A DNA stretch of 64,000 nt from Pterois miles (Eukaryota > Chordata > Actinopteri > Perciformes > Scorpaenidae): assembly GCA_947000775.1 (NCBI GenBank), contig CAMQGK010000048.1:4551001-4615000 (forward strand). Reading direction: 5' to 3'. Made by a program: the position numbers and the translations under genes. The stretch's first letter is position 1; every line of letters begins with the position of its first letter. Below are positions 47,901 through 60,863 of this stretch, piece after piece. The notes below the pieces were generated by a model. The model searched no databases. It was not told the origin of the DNA and saw nothing but the letters and a program-made list of their open reading frames with translations.

Positions 47901-50030
47901 CAGAAGTTTTAATATTAATAAAGAATATATTTTAGCTTGTATTGATGAATGTGGTGATTTGCTTACTGCTGTGCTGGCCTTGTATAGCCGCTACCTGTAC
48001 TTTATCACATACTTGGCAGATGTTTGCACCAGTATTTGTACTTGGACTAAAGTCAAATATAACTAAACCAGAGAATATCGGACGTCTCCTGGGATGGACC
48101 CACCGGTCACAGTGACCCAGCAACGAGGCCAAATGTTAACGAGGTCAGCATATTATTTTAAGTCACCTTATCCCTTAAATGCAGTACTCCCAAATGCCTG
48201 TCAGGAACACTCTGCCCACCAACAGGGATCATGTTCTTCTGTCTATCTAATATGTCTCCACTTCATCACTCCCACATGGACACGCCGTCCTACCGTCTAA
48301 GCTGTGGACGAAGACCTTCCCTGTTATGAAGAACAACTAGTTTCAGGAGTGTTTTCATCAAGGTCAGGCAGTGATGGATAACGTCTTACTCTCCTACAGA
48401 ATATCACAGTATCACAGACGCTATTATAACCAGAAATAAATAGGATCCCTCTGTACTGGCTGTGTGAGGATTTGAGGATTGAACTTTGTCTTTACTATCG
48501 GAAATGAACCATGAATTAGTCAACATAACAGCACCTGCCAGTGAGAGCTGAGTGTCTGTTCTGTTCTCATAAGACAACATCTGAAGGTAACACTGCTTCA
48601 GTACAGTGTCATGTAGTCAGTCACCCAAGTACTGCAGTCAAAGATCACCCAAGTACTGCAGTAAAAAGATCACCTCCATACATATTCTGAGACTAAATAC
48701 TCTGCTTTCAATAATAAATTGTCTCTGATGTGTTTCCTCCACAACAAAGTTGAATTCCCTCATTAAAGGATTGAAAATATCTACTAAATCTAATGTCACT
48801 CATAAAATAATCTGGTGTTGGAAGAGAGTTTAAATAGCAGCCACTAGCAGACCAGACCCGTAGTCGTAGCTCGATGCTAAATCTGAGACTTCGGTGAGAA
48901 CAGGAAGATAAACCCATACATGCTGCAGATGTGCTCATAAAATACTATGTTTTGTAATCACTTAACCTTCACAGCAGTATGTGAAGAAGTAATATTTTAA
49001 CATGATATCAAATATTCTACTGTACATGTTCGTGTATCAGTAATGAAAACCTAGTTATACAACATCTATTATCACTCTGAAAGAGTGAGTTTTTTACAAG
49101 TCTTTTACTTCTGAAGATGGAAATACATCTGGCTTATTTTCACACTGCGTACGATGAAGGTGTTGCTGCTCTCGCTAAAGCAAAGGGTCTTTCCCACCAC
49201 TGCTTGAATGGCTCGCAGAGAAAAAGCTGCAGAATTATGGGAAGTCAGTCGGCTGGTTTTTGATGCAGCTACTGTCTGCTCCTTTTAAAGACACCAGAGA
49301 TTTGTGTTAAATAGCTTATCAATGTTTGTACTGAGCAATGCACATATAAATCCTCCCGTCAGAATACACCACAGGGAAATGATTTCACGTATGATTATTT
49401 CCTGTATTCATTGTTCGGTTTGTGGCTCGGTCTCTCCTGACGGTCGTTACATAAGCTTCATACAGGTGATGAGCTGCAGGGCCTGGAGTTGTGAAAGCAG
49501 GCTGAAGAGTGTTACTACGGTTCAGGCCCATACAACCGTCAACCCCACCTGCCTGCACAGGATTCCTTCCTAAACTACGACATGACACTGCATGACTAAC
49601 AAGCACACAGTGCGATGCGTGGAATCTGACTGCGTTGTAGCTCTGGCAGCTGGAGCGTTTGGGCGTGGCTGATGACTTAACAGCTCACCTGGTGTAAAGC
49701 TAAAGGTGAACCAGGGTCTGCCTGGACGGCCTGCAGCACTCAGCATACACTGCATTAGCCGTGCTGTCTTCCACCGAGGACAACACCTCCCATGTGTTCT
49801 ACGAAGCAATGATCTCTGGAGACATGATAGACTGAGAGTGCGGACAGAGACAGCGACAGTTCTGGAGCACACGGGCAGAAGACAGAACCGAAGGGTGGAG
49901 AAGCAAGCCGGTATCTCGGGTTACGACGGGTGGGACTGACGGTACTTCCTGGCAGCATTACTGCTCTGCTCCTACACTGGTGTAGCATGATTTATCTGTC
50001 TTTGGGTTTTCTCCCTTCGTTCTCTCGTCC
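47901..50030. other. Unassigned single-copy sequence
   Basis: A 26-28-bp duplication (CACCCAAGTACTGCAGT) lies at 48622-48672. Frames up to 100 codons on both strands carry no motif. Confidence 0.35.
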
Positions 50031-50222
50031 ATTCATTATCTGGAACCACTTATCCTGTTCAGGGTGGTGGGGGGCTGGAGCTGATCCCAGCTGACATTGC
50101 AGGAAGGTGGGTTCACCCTGGACCAGACTACCAGAGGACTGATATAGAAACAACCATTCACACTCACATTCACAGCTATGGGACATTTAGAGTCAACAGT
50201 GAACCTATCCTGCAGGTCTATG
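50031..50222 (+). repeat. Common dispersed fish repeat (CACTTATCCTGTTCAGGGT type)
   Basis: CATTCATTATCTGGAACCAC, CTTATCCTGTTCAGGGTGG, GGGGGCTGGAGCTGATCCCA, CACCCTGGACCAGACTACCA, CAACCATTCACACTCACATT and CATTTAGAGTCAACAGTGAA are the ordered blocks of a very common teleost interspersed repeat. I do not assign its class. Confidence 0.7.
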
Positions 50223-52750
50223 GACTTCAACTCTTTCTTTTCTCCACATAATGTCTTTCCTACGAGCTCATTCTCCTCCGTTTCTCCACCTTCTCATCTC
50301 CTGTTTGATGCAGTAGAGTCGTACGGCGAGTTAACGGGACTCTCCTTGACGGTTGGTCCACCCAGCCCTGGCCTCTGCACTGACGTCAGGGCCAGAGAAC
50401 GTCAACAGTGTCCACCCCTCTCCCACGTCCCCCCACAGCCCTGACCAGGGTTTAGGCTGGTGTAGGCTCCCCTGGAGAGGAGGGAGCGTGTGAGGAGCAC
50501 GAAAGGAAAGTCGGAGTTGTTCAGAGCCTGGCTGTAGAGGGCAAACAGCTGCTTTCACCTAAAACAAAGGAAATAAAGCATGCTCCCACCCATAGCAATG
50601 GATCTCAGAGAGTCATTCACTCAAGTACTGGACTTACGTACAGTTTGAAGGTACTTGAGTTACACAGGGAAACTACAGTATAGCTCCCAGTCATACAAAC
50701 AGCATTTACTCAAACTTTGATTCCAATATGACTTGATCCCTGTTGAGCTCAAGTTACTGTAATCTATCACATGGTGGGTGATAACCGCAAACACACACAC
50801 ACACACACACACACATACACACACCTCAGTCTAAACCAAATAAAAGTTTGAAGTGACAGCCGCTACCATCATCCACCCAACCAACCAGCTGCTGCATGTG
50901 CTTCCTCGGTCATTACCCTCCACAGTGACCCTGAAGGTCACCACTGCCGCTAGGAGGTTGGTCAGTGGCTGAGAGTAGACAGTGAAGGCCAGGCACTGCA
51001 AGACCGACAGAAGGAACTGCAGTAAAAGCATAATATTTGTGCACTCAAGCTCAGTTTTCATTCATAATGCCAGTTACTTCTGAGAAAAAGAGCAACGGAA
51101 GCAAAACCTTCCTTCACCAACATGTTGTATCCAGAACAACAGAGGTCACCATCTCCGAACATTCGGACAGGACAGCGTGTCCTTTGACTAATTAGCTAGA
51201 GATGTTTATTTACCGGATTTTCATGAAGTGGGTGGTATTTTCATTCATGTTTATCGCAGAAGAATGGAGGGTATGTGTTATCTTGTGTTGGTGTGGGGGC
51301 AGGCTGTAATCAGCAGACAGATAGAGGGGAAGAAGAGCAGAGAAGAAAGAGTAGGAAGGAATGAGACAAGGTGGTGAGGAGCGAAGGAATTCTGGCTCTG
51401 CATTCCCGCCCTTCCCTCCAGGCGCCTCCTCATGCTGCCTCTCAGGAGCATGGCCAGAGAGGGAGGAGGCCGCGGTGGGGGTGGCCGGCTGTCCTCAGCC
51501 ATTCACAGGTTAATCCGCTCAGCGGGGATCTGAAAGGGAGACTGGGGACGCAAACTACACCTCTTTAATTACATAGATATACACAGTACAACACACTGCA
51601 GCTGAAACAAGCTGCGCTGGTACTGAGGGGAGAGACACTGAATATGCAACAGGAATAATGATGAACAGCACTGACAGGGTTCAGTAGTACGTGTTGGTGT
51701 ACAGCAGAGGTCACCAGCAGGCGGACCGCGGTCCGAGTCCGGACCCAGCAGCCGTCCCATACGGACCCGGATCTACCACAACGGAAGGTTATGATTTAAA
51801 ACCTGATGGGACGCTTCTATTTTAACCGGCGCAGCTCTTGTGGTCTTTACGGTAGTGCTTTAATGGATGAGGAAACGTACAGACCACTTGCATGCGAGTT
51901 AAGCCGTCCCATGTGATCCTACTCAGCCAATCAGCTCTGTGCATTCCAGGCGGTAAACGCTGGGACTATACAGTGCAGACAGACGAGAGTTAGAGGCAAG
52001 TTACACATGAAAAGACGATAGAAAGAAAGAGAAACAGGTAGAAAAAACAAAGGGAGAGAAAAAGACGTCTACTCCAGAGTTTATTATCTGAACATGCACA
52101 ATTATTTTCTCTTATTTTGAAATGCAGCCCTACTCTTATTTAATTGAGACAACATTATACATATCTGCAGTCACACATATATGTTAAGTTCTCTGTGACA
52201 TGACAATAAATATTGTCAAAAAGTTTTTGAATTGTACTGAATTCAGGTATTGATTACGTGCAGATGTTAACATGAGTACTAGGCTACTTACTGTTATAGT
52301 CAACCTGAAATGAAAGGTAAAAATAATGCAATCACCAAAACGAACGGATTAAAGTCCCATTTGGCAGATTGTGCTGGGTGGTTCCATCTGTTTCAATCCT
52401 CATGCTAAGCTAAGCCAGCTCATGTATCAGTCGTCTCCTAAAACTCTTGATAAGAAAGCAAATAACCTTATTTCCCAAAATGTTGAACTTTTCCTTTACA
52501 GCATGACATGTCCTGGCTGACAGTGATAGATGGTGTAACCAGCGTTGTCAGGATTCGGCCTCACTGTGAATGGAGCACGTCCACATGAAGACGATGTGAG
52601 ATGTGTCCATATAATTCAGGTTGGATGAGCATTCTGTGGACATCAGCACATTGACAACAGGAGTCTGAATCAGGGTTTTTACAGCAGCTCTACACTTCCT
52701 CTAGTCTGCTCACAGCCAGCTCTGAGCGCTGGACTCAAACCAGGTAGCCA
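50223..52750. other. Unassigned single-copy sequence
   Basis: Contains a CA run (50792-50823) and, at 50622-50665, an inverted fragment of the dispersed repeat seen at 6239-6345. No gene recognised. Confidence 0.35.
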
Positions 52751-52835
52751 GATGCACAGATGCACAGATGCAGAGATGCACAGATGCAGATATGCAGAGA
52801 TGCACAGATGCACAGATGCACAGATGCAGAGATGC
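52751..52835. repeat. 8-bp GATGCACA minisatellite
   Basis: About ten units GATGCACA/GATGCAGA. Confidence 0.92.
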
Positions 52836-52925
52836 ATACCCAAAATAAAAACAGTAACACATCGACTGTTAAACAGTCATGTGACCAACCCTGCATATTT
52901 CCATGGGAAACCCCACCAAGTAGTC

Positions 52926-54060
52926 TACTGTAGACTGTATACTGTAGACTGTATACTGTAGACTGTATACTGTAAACTGTAGACTGTAAACTGTAGACTG
53001 TATACTGTAGACTGTACACTGTAGCCTGTATACTGTAGACTGTAGACTGTATACTGTAGACTAGACTGTATACTGTAGACCATAGACTGTTTACTGTAGA
53101 CTGTATACTGTTTACTGTATACTATACACTGTAGACTGTATACTGTAGACTGTATACAGTAGACTGTACACTGTATACAGAAGACTGTATACTGTATACT
53201 GCAGACTGTATACTGTAGACTGTAAACTGTAGACTGTACACTGTATACTGTAGACTGTACACTGTATACTGTAGACTGTATACTGTAGACTAGACTGTAT
53301 ACTGTAGACTATAGACTATACTGTAGACTGTATACTGTAGACTGTATACTGTAGACCATAGACTGTATACTGTAGACTGTATACTGTTTACTGTATACTG
53401 TACACTGTAGACTGTATACTGTAAACTGTACACTGTAGACTGTATACAGTAGACTGTATACTGTACACTGTATACAGAAGACTGTATACTGTAGACTGTA
53501 TACAGTAGACTCTATACTGTAGACTGTATACTGCAGACTGTATACTGTAGACTGTACACTGTAGACTGCAGACTGTAGACTGTACACTGCAGACTGTACA
53601 CTGTAGACTGTATACTGTAGACTGTATAATGTAGACTGTACACTGTAGACTGTATACTGTAGACTGTATACTGTACACTGTATACAGAAGACTGTATACT
53701 GTAGACTGTATACAGTAGACTCTATACTGTAGACTGTATACTGTAGACTGTATACTGCAGACTGTAGACTGTATACTGTAGACTGTACACTGTAGACTGT
53801 ATACTGTAGACTGTACACTGTATAATGTAGACTGTACACTGTGGACTGTATACTGTAGACTGTACACTGTAGACTGTATACTGTACACTGTAGACTGTAT
53901 ACTGTAGACTGTATACTGTAGACTGTACACTGTAGACTGTATACTGTACACTGTAGACTGTACACTGTATACTGTACACTGTAGACTGTACACTGTAGAC
54001 TGTATACTGTACACTGTAGACTGTAGACTGTACACTGTAGACTGTAGACTGTACACTGTA
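52926..54060. repeat. 7-bp minisatellite ACTGTAN, about 160 units
   Basis: ACTGTAG, ACTGTAT, ACTGTAC and ACTGTAA heptamers, often paired as 14-bp GTAGACTGTATACT. Three heptamers make seven codons, so minus-strand frames are open (219-270 codons of VYS-L/I-QST repeats). These are artefacts. Confidence 0.96.
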
Positions 54061-55395
54061 GCAGCTGCTGTTTTCCTGTTGTCCTGTTGGAGCTGTATAT
54101 CTACACCTGTGTGTAAATGCAGAAAACAGTAAAACAAACAGTGCATCACTAATACTGGTGGGGGGGCCATTTCCAGTGCCGGGGGCTCGACCCTCACCGT
54201 GGGATTTGTTCAGTGTGATTGCTCAGCAGAAGCCAAAGCGATGAAGAGCAGATGAGTAGCTGGAGTTCAGCAGGTTCACGATCAAGCAGCAGTTATGGGA
54301 ACCAAATCAGAAACCGCTCAGTCTCCGAGCTGCTCTGCTAAAACAATCAAGGAGGGGAAGAACGCTCTGGACTTCCTGATATGGGGTTTCCCAGGGAAGC
54401 AGCTTTGAGTAGTTTCTGGGCCATGACATCATCGGACGAGAAGGAGAAGCTGGTGGGAAACCCCCCGCCATCGCCGCCACAACAATAACTGCCTGCCTGA
54501 CCCGCTCTCTGGGCCACAATGCAAATCCACTGTAAACGGTGTCGGGGGTGGGGGAGCGAGAAAGAGAGGGAGGGGGCTGAATCGAGAGGTTCAAACGAAA
54601 TACAGCTGAAAAACTTTCAGTGGAAAGAAAAGGCCAAACTAGTGCTTTGCTAGTCTTGGGGTTTTTCAATGTTCAGATGTATGCATCTGGAGCAGCAGGG
54701 CTTTTTCTAGGTGAAGCGGTCTGTTTCTCTCCGGTCTGTTTCTCACGTGAATAACAGGCCCACCCCCCCCACCTCCCCCCCATCCCTGTGGGAAGTTTGA
54801 AACATTCCTGATCGGTGACGGGCAACAGTGTGTACGGGCTGTTTGTTTGACAACAACAGCTCAATGTGTCACTACTGTGTTTCCCATGTGGATACCCCCC
54901 CCACCCCCCACCCCCACCCCCACCCCCAACATCCGTGGGAAGGTGACTCCAGCGGCCTTCTTCCTGGTTCAGCACAGTCCTCGCCATTATTTGTGTTTCT
55001 TGTTTATAAAAAAGAAATCAATTGCTGGTCAAATGACGCTCCAAGGGACGATAACCTCCTGTAGCTTCTTACCAATCAACAACCAGCAGAATACAAGAAA
55101 GACAAAAAGACAGTGATGATGTCCAAGTCTTCAGTCTCTACAGCTGAATTATGATCAATTTTAAACTCATAACAAAACAAATCCTGTTTATTTAGGCCTT
55201 TATAGTGAGCTGTAGCTACCTACTAGTGTTAGCTAACTGCTAACACCATAATAGTGCTAGCGATTTATCGGTCGCCCTACTACTACTGTTAGCTAACGCA
55301 ACACGTCGCCTGTTGTAGCGGCCCTGCTGAACGCCACCGTAGTCCCGCCGCGGGTCAGTCCAGACAGCTGAGCGAAGGTCCGGCCTGCCTGGGAC
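54061..55395. other. Unassigned DNA with C-runs
   Basis: Two C-rich tracts at 54761-54783 and 54895-54937 could form G-quadruplexes on the minus strand. No gene recognised. Confidence 0.35.
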
Positions 55396-55415
55396 GATGG
55401 AGAGCGCTCTCCATC
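55396..55415. repeat. Perfect 20-bp palindrome
   Basis: GATGGAGAGC followed directly by GCTCTCCATC, with no loop. It abuts the head of the SINE that starts at 55416. Confidence 0.95.
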
Positions 55416-55716
55416 GGGCGGCAGTAGCTCAGTCTGTAAGGACTTGGGTTAGGACGCGGATGTCACGGGTTCAAGACCCCCATGGACCAAGACCAACTGG
55501 TTGCTGGAGAGGTGCAAGTTTACCTCTTGGGCACTGCCGAGGTGCCCCTGAGCAAGGCACCGAAACCCCCAACTGCTCTGGGCGCTTGTCAGGAGCAGCC
55601 CCCTCACTCTGACATCTCTCCATTGACATGTATATGTACTGTGTGAACAACAGAGTGTAAAACTGAATTTCCCCACTGTGGGACTAATAAAGGAATATCT
55701 TTCTTTCTTTCTTTCT
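55416..55716 (+). mobile_element. Full-length tRNA-derived SINE, plus strand
   Basis: Head GGGCGGCAGTAGCTCAGTCT with an A box (TAGCTCAGTCTGTAAGG, 55425-55441) and a B box GGTTCAAGACC at 55468-55478. The body contains GAGGTGCCCCTGAGCAAGGC, and the 3' end is GAATTTCCCCACTGTGGGAC, TAATAAAGGAATATC and a (TTTC)n tail. A and B boxes imply RNA polymerase III origin. Confidence 0.92.
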
Positions 55717-55731
55717 CTGCTGCTCAGAGCT

Positions 55732-56381
55732 CGCAGCTCATCGGGCCTCGGGCCTCGCCGTCAGCTCATCGGGCCTCGCCGTCAGCTCATCGGGCCTCGC
55801 CGTCAGCTCATCGGGCCTCGGGCCTCGCCGTCAGCTCATCGGGCCTCGCCGTCAGCTCATCGGGCCTCGGGCCTCGCCGTCAGCTCATCGGGCCTCGGGC
55901 CTCGCCGTCAGCTCATCGGGCCTCGCCGTCAGCTCGTCAGCTCATTGGGCCTCGCCGTCAGCTCATCGGGCCTCGCCGTCAGCTCATCGGGCCTCGGGCC
56001 TCGCCGTCAGCTCATCGGGCCTCGCCGTCAGCTCATCGGGCCTCGGGCCTCGCCGTCAGCTCATCGGGCCTCGCTGTCAGCTCGTCAGCTCATTGGGCCT
56101 TGCCGTCAGCTCATCGGGCCTCGCCGTCAGCTCATCGGGCCTCGGGCCTCGCCGTCAGCTCATCGGGCCTCGCCGTCAGCTCATCGGGCCTCGGGCCTCG
56201 CCGTCAGCTCATCGGGCCTCGCCGTCAGCTCATCGGGCCTCGGGCCTCGCCGTCAGCTCATCGGGCCTCGCTGTCAGCTCGTCAGCTCATTGGGCCTCGC
56301 CGTCAGCTCATCGGGCCTCGCCGTCAGCTCATCGGGCCTCGCCGTCAGCTCATCGGGCCTCGCCGTCAGCTCATCGGGCCT
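55732..56381. repeat. 21/28-bp minisatellite beside the SINE tail
   Basis: Unit GGGCCTCGCCGTCAGCTCAT plus C (21 bp) alternates with a 28-bp version holding an extra GGGCCTC. A rarer variant has GTCAGCTCGTCAGCTCATT. The 248-codon frame at 55678-56424 is an artefact. Confidence 0.95.
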
Positions 56382-56608
56382 GACCCACAGCGGCGCTGCG
56401 GAGACGTGTGGCGAGACGACGTGATGTTCTGGCTCCTGCTGTGCGGGCTGCAGTTAACTGACAGGCTTCTAGTGGCACATTACACACACAAGGTTTATTC
56501 CCCCCTGAGGCTGCACTGATTCATTTTAATAAATCTTATAAACCATTGTTTTATTGCTTAGTTTTCTGTTTTACATTTGAAAGTGGAGATAAGTAACCTA
56601 GGCAACTA

Positions 56609-56700
56609 GTGTAGTAATAATAATAATAATACTTTATATAGCTCTTGTCAGCCATAAGCACAAAGTTCTTTCCAGATTCAAAGATTTACAAAATAAAAAT
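56609..56700 (-). mobile_element. LINE tail fragment, minus strand (L2-like)
   Basis: AATAATAATAATACTTTATA followed by TAGCTCTTGTCAGCC and AGCACAAAGTTCTTT resembles the inverted 3' end of L2-type LINEs. It is degenerate. Confidence 0.5.
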
Positions 56701-58130
56701 GAAAAAATCTGTATCCCTATAAGACGTAAAAATGAGGAACATGAGAGCACGTACAGTATATCAAGCAGCACTGAATGCATGCATAAAATGGAGGTGCAAA
56801 ATAAGAGAAATAACTTCATAAAATAACTTGACACCATGGGTTGGTTTTCCTCCTGTCCTCCCCAGTCAGCAGCCAGCCTGATTAAAATCCTGGTTAACAG
56901 TCGACAGCAGCCTGTAAAACGTGGAGCTGAATACAATAAAAGGCCGGACTGAAATCAGTGAAGTATGTTTCTTGTTCCCTTCCAGATGAATCGGACCTGA
57001 TTTAACTAGTCATCCTCCTCGGCTCCTCTGCTTGCCTTATAAGTAAACCGGAGGGCCTCCACTCTTATTACAATTTCTTACTACAAGGAGGTGAGGGACA
57101 CGGGCGACAGTCATTAAATGACTTTGGTGATGTGACTTTAGATACTGGAACGTGGTCAGGACTAGGACTTTTTCCTGTCCTTAATGAGGCTGAAAGATTT
57201 ACACACTTCATCAGTCTGTATCTTACAACCCTCCACCCTGTCAACCCACCATGATGACCAGGGATCAATATCATCAATAGAGCAGCGATTAAAATCCACC
57301 ATAATAAAGTGAGGTGCATCACTCTAATGATGACTGGTGGACTCAATACCAATGACAACTTGAAACTTGCTAGTGGTGTGTGTTAGTATTTATTATACGT
57401 AATAGTATTTATTATACCGTATCACAGGGTCAAAGCAGCAGACGGACGGTAGTGTATGAGACAGATAATCTGAACAAAATCATGTTCCTCTGTGTTTTAT
57501 AATGATGTAATCACGTCTGTCACCATCCCAATGCCAGGCCTGAACAGGGCCCATCAGTCCTATTACTGTCACCATCTTGCCCTCTTTACTCACAGATTGT
57601 AGCCCCCTCCTCAACGAGCCCAACCATCGCCATAAACAAGCCTTACATGGCCCTTTCAGTAGCCCAACCCCTAATTGAGACAAGTGGGGATCATTTCCTG
57701 GAAGAACCGTCTGCATGGCGCTGGACAGGTATGCCAATAACCTCTGACCCTGAGCCAGGCCTGCGCTGACATGAAAGTTGACCTGTGGTGACCTTTCGGG
57801 CGGTCGCCGGCCCTCTGTGCTGTTTCCCACACAGGCCAGCTTTGATATCCACCGGAGCCTTTTCCCATGCCCCCCAGTCAAAACCTCTGAGGTTACCTGA
57901 GGAGAGGTTACCCACCACACAGCCTCCTTCCTTTTTAAAGACCCCTCCAAAAATAATTCACCCTCCCTAACACCCCCGTCAGCACCCCACGCACACACAA
58001 ACTTTCACACATGCTCATGCTTTCCTTATTTGGTGCGAGTTTAAAGGTCTTTGCAGCTAATTTGGAGTCATGACAGATAATGTTTCACAGTTTGTGTTTA
58101 TGTGTGTGTGTTTAAGTGTGTCTCATGTCA
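56701..58130. other. Unassigned single-copy sequence
   Basis: The minus-strand frame of 172 codons at 57480-57998 has no domain I recognise and is overlapped by other frames. I do not call it a gene. Confidence 0.35.
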
Positions 58131-58161
58131 GGTGGTCCGGTGGTCCGGTGGTCCGGTGGTC
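58131..58161. repeat. GGTGGTCC tandem, four units
   Basis: An 8-bp unit repeated nearly four times without mismatch. Confidence 0.9.
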
Positions 58162-60863
58162 TCAGAGTGGGCTGAGCCAACTACAACTTTCCCCACAGAC
58201 CTTTGTCTGCGGTGAATCTCAGATCAGTATTTGAAGATGTAACAATCAGTGATGGCATGGCTGTAAAACCCTAAACCACCAACCCTGACCCTGACCCTGC
58301 CCAGTCCAGACCAGGTTCAGCTGCTGGTCCCCTCCATGTTGATCAGCCTGCATTACCCTCTAAACTCCTGACCATCAACACTACAGTAGATGAAAGGAAG
58401 AACCCGTCTGAGAGCAGGGAGGCTGCAGGCCAGCATTACAACCCTCCTCTAATTAATCAGTATCATTAATGATCTTTGTCAATCACTGTCCAGGCACACA
58501 CGACACCATGACACACCTGGCTTCATCCCATCTCTGCAGACAGCTCATCACACATCCAGGCTGCCGGGCGCTCAGCGACTGTGCTCAGAGTGATTCGGCT
58601 TTCAGAAGACGATGGCTTTATGGTTACAGTTATTATGTCAAATTGGCTTTTCACAGAAATTCAGTCGTCATTATGAAGAATGTAGCCTGATGTCTGCATC
58701 ATATATCTATAAACAATCCATGCAAATGTTGTTATAAATGCACTGTAATCCTGATGCATATGTGAAACCTAATTGCTGCTATGAAATGATGCAAAAACGT
58801 GTTCATGTGTTGGTCAACCCTATCTATTCAGGGAACCTGATGTATCTGCACCGGTATCATTACAGCTGAAAGGCCATCCCAGCCCACAGTAGGCTCACAC
58901 AGCTTCAAGCAGTTATTATATAAAACCAGCAATTATCCTTTTCATTCATCGTATGCACTAAAGGTACCACCATGAGTGCTGAGGCTGTCTGTAAAGGGTC
59001 AAACCCATCATGGGGGGAAGTTACTGAGAAAGTCCATTAACCCTGAACACATCATTACCAGGTTTAACCAAAGGCTGGGCACTTCTACGTTGCTAAAGCA
59101 GCTATTTACGATAATTACAAGTCTCATTACAGATAGTTAAAGCAAATTGTGTCTAAAAAACAGCAAAAAACAACATTCAGTATGTCATTGTTCTACGTCC
59201 GGACCAGGAGGCTATGGGTCGGTACATGACATCTCCACAGGAGTGACCACAGAGGCCATGCTGGGGGAATCGGGAGCCATCAAGCCCACACTTGCCTCGT
59301 CCACCTCCCTGATTATTTTTCCAGTGGCAGTAGGTGGGATCTGAGGACAGCTGGAGAGGTGATTGGCTGGCCATCATGACTGATGGCTAAACAAGCGTAG
59401 ACAAGTGGCTGAGCCTTTTACGGCATCCAGGAAGACAGAAAGGAGACAGAAAGGAGACAGACAGTAGAGGTCTGAGGCTGAACCTATGAGGAGAACGTGA
59501 CTCGTGTCCTGAGAACGAAGCGTGTTCTTCAGCTGCTTAATACGTCACATAGGACGTAGTATAAGTTGGGGATAAAGGCTGATGAGAATACTGATGGGTC
59601 AGGCAGATAACGAAAGCTTCACAAAGGAAAGTGACTTCCCGGGTGAGCAGAGGAGGAGCAGGAGCTGCTACAGTGGGTTATTTATATATATATATATATA
59701 TATTATTATATATATTATATTCGTATAGTTGCACCTTGTATTGTTCCAAATAAAAACTATCATGGTCTGTATTTATCAATCAAAATGTCAACAGAAATAT
59801 TTCAGAATGAAAAATGACTCACACTGAGAAATGTGACACTGATCATATTCCAGTGGGCTGTGCACATACTGACTTGACTATAGTCGAGTATTGTATATGG
59901 AGCGATATGATCTGGTGTTGTGAGAGCTTCCTGCTCTGGTTTCTGTTTACCTAGAAAAAGGAAGTATTTCATAGGAGTATTATGTAAGCCACCATCCCAT
60001 CCTCTTCCAGTGCAGGGCCACCGATGTGTGACAGAAAAGGTCACAACAAAGAGAGTGACATGATATGGATCTGGTTCACATCCAGTCAGAACCACGGTAC
60101 CTCTGAAACGGTCCCCGGCGGCCGTCTGAGCCCTCCTGACCGTGCAGGCAGCCACAGCGATGCGTTCAGTGGTGGCATTTCATGGACCTGCGCTCACTGT
60201 CACATCGCTCTCCTACGCCCCTGACTGAGCATGAATGCAGCACGCTCTCTTGTCTGCCGTTGAGGATGCTATATGCTCAGTGTGACCCCTGTATAGTGAT
60301 ACTACTGGAGTGGACCTTTTACATAATAACTGCAGTTACAGGAAGAGTCCTAAAAATAGACTGAAGGAGTTTTACATGCACACATACACACACGAGGAAA
60401 CTAGAAAAACAGGCGTTACCATCTACTCTATTGTTTTAACAAACACTTTCACATGTGACGATTGCTCAGCATGCGCCTGTTGCATAGTTTGGCACCTGAT
60501 TTGCATATTGTCTTCAAACACTTGTGAGGCATTGAAGGAATTTGCCCGGGGCGTCCATCCGACAGCGCCGACACCCCCCTGACCTCCTTCTCATTCCAGT
60601 CAGCCGCTGACCTGCTAACACTTTATCACACCACCATTAACTTTCCACAAGATGCTCCGGCTTCATATTCAACCTGGGCTTCCTCCTGGCAGCCCAGGCA
60701 ACACTTCCTAATAAAGGACTGGCTGGAGGAGCAGATCAGTCTTCATCATTAAATATGATGGAGCTGCCACAAGTCCATCATCAGTAATTATTAATAAACA
60801 ATGTAGTTTCATACAATATATCAGCACTATGGTGGTTCACAACATGAAATCAAAGGAGCACAT
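58162..60863. other. Non-coding DNA upstream of the repeat cluster and pim
   Basis: No gene recognised. 58700-58730 has AACAATCC followed by ATGCAAAT (octamer), and the region has a (TA)n run at 59682-59705. It may hold regulatory elements of pim, but nothing here proves it. Confidence 0.35.

Noticed and set aside
53309..54197. Minus-strand frames of 218 and 269 codons with VYSLQST repeats
   Set aside because: Artefact of the 7-bp ACTGTAN array, where three units make seven codons.
55425..55478. A functional tRNA gene
   Set aside because: A and B boxes are present but no cloverleaf can be drawn around them. The sequence is the head of a SINE.
55678..56519. Plus-strand frames of 248, 139 and 96 codons
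   Set aside because: They start in the SINE tail or inside the 21/28-bp array and consist of repeat-coded Ala/Ser/His/Arg.
57480..57998. 172-codon minus-strand open frame
   Set aside because: No domain, no splice or promoter context, competing frames overlap, and composition is unremarkable.
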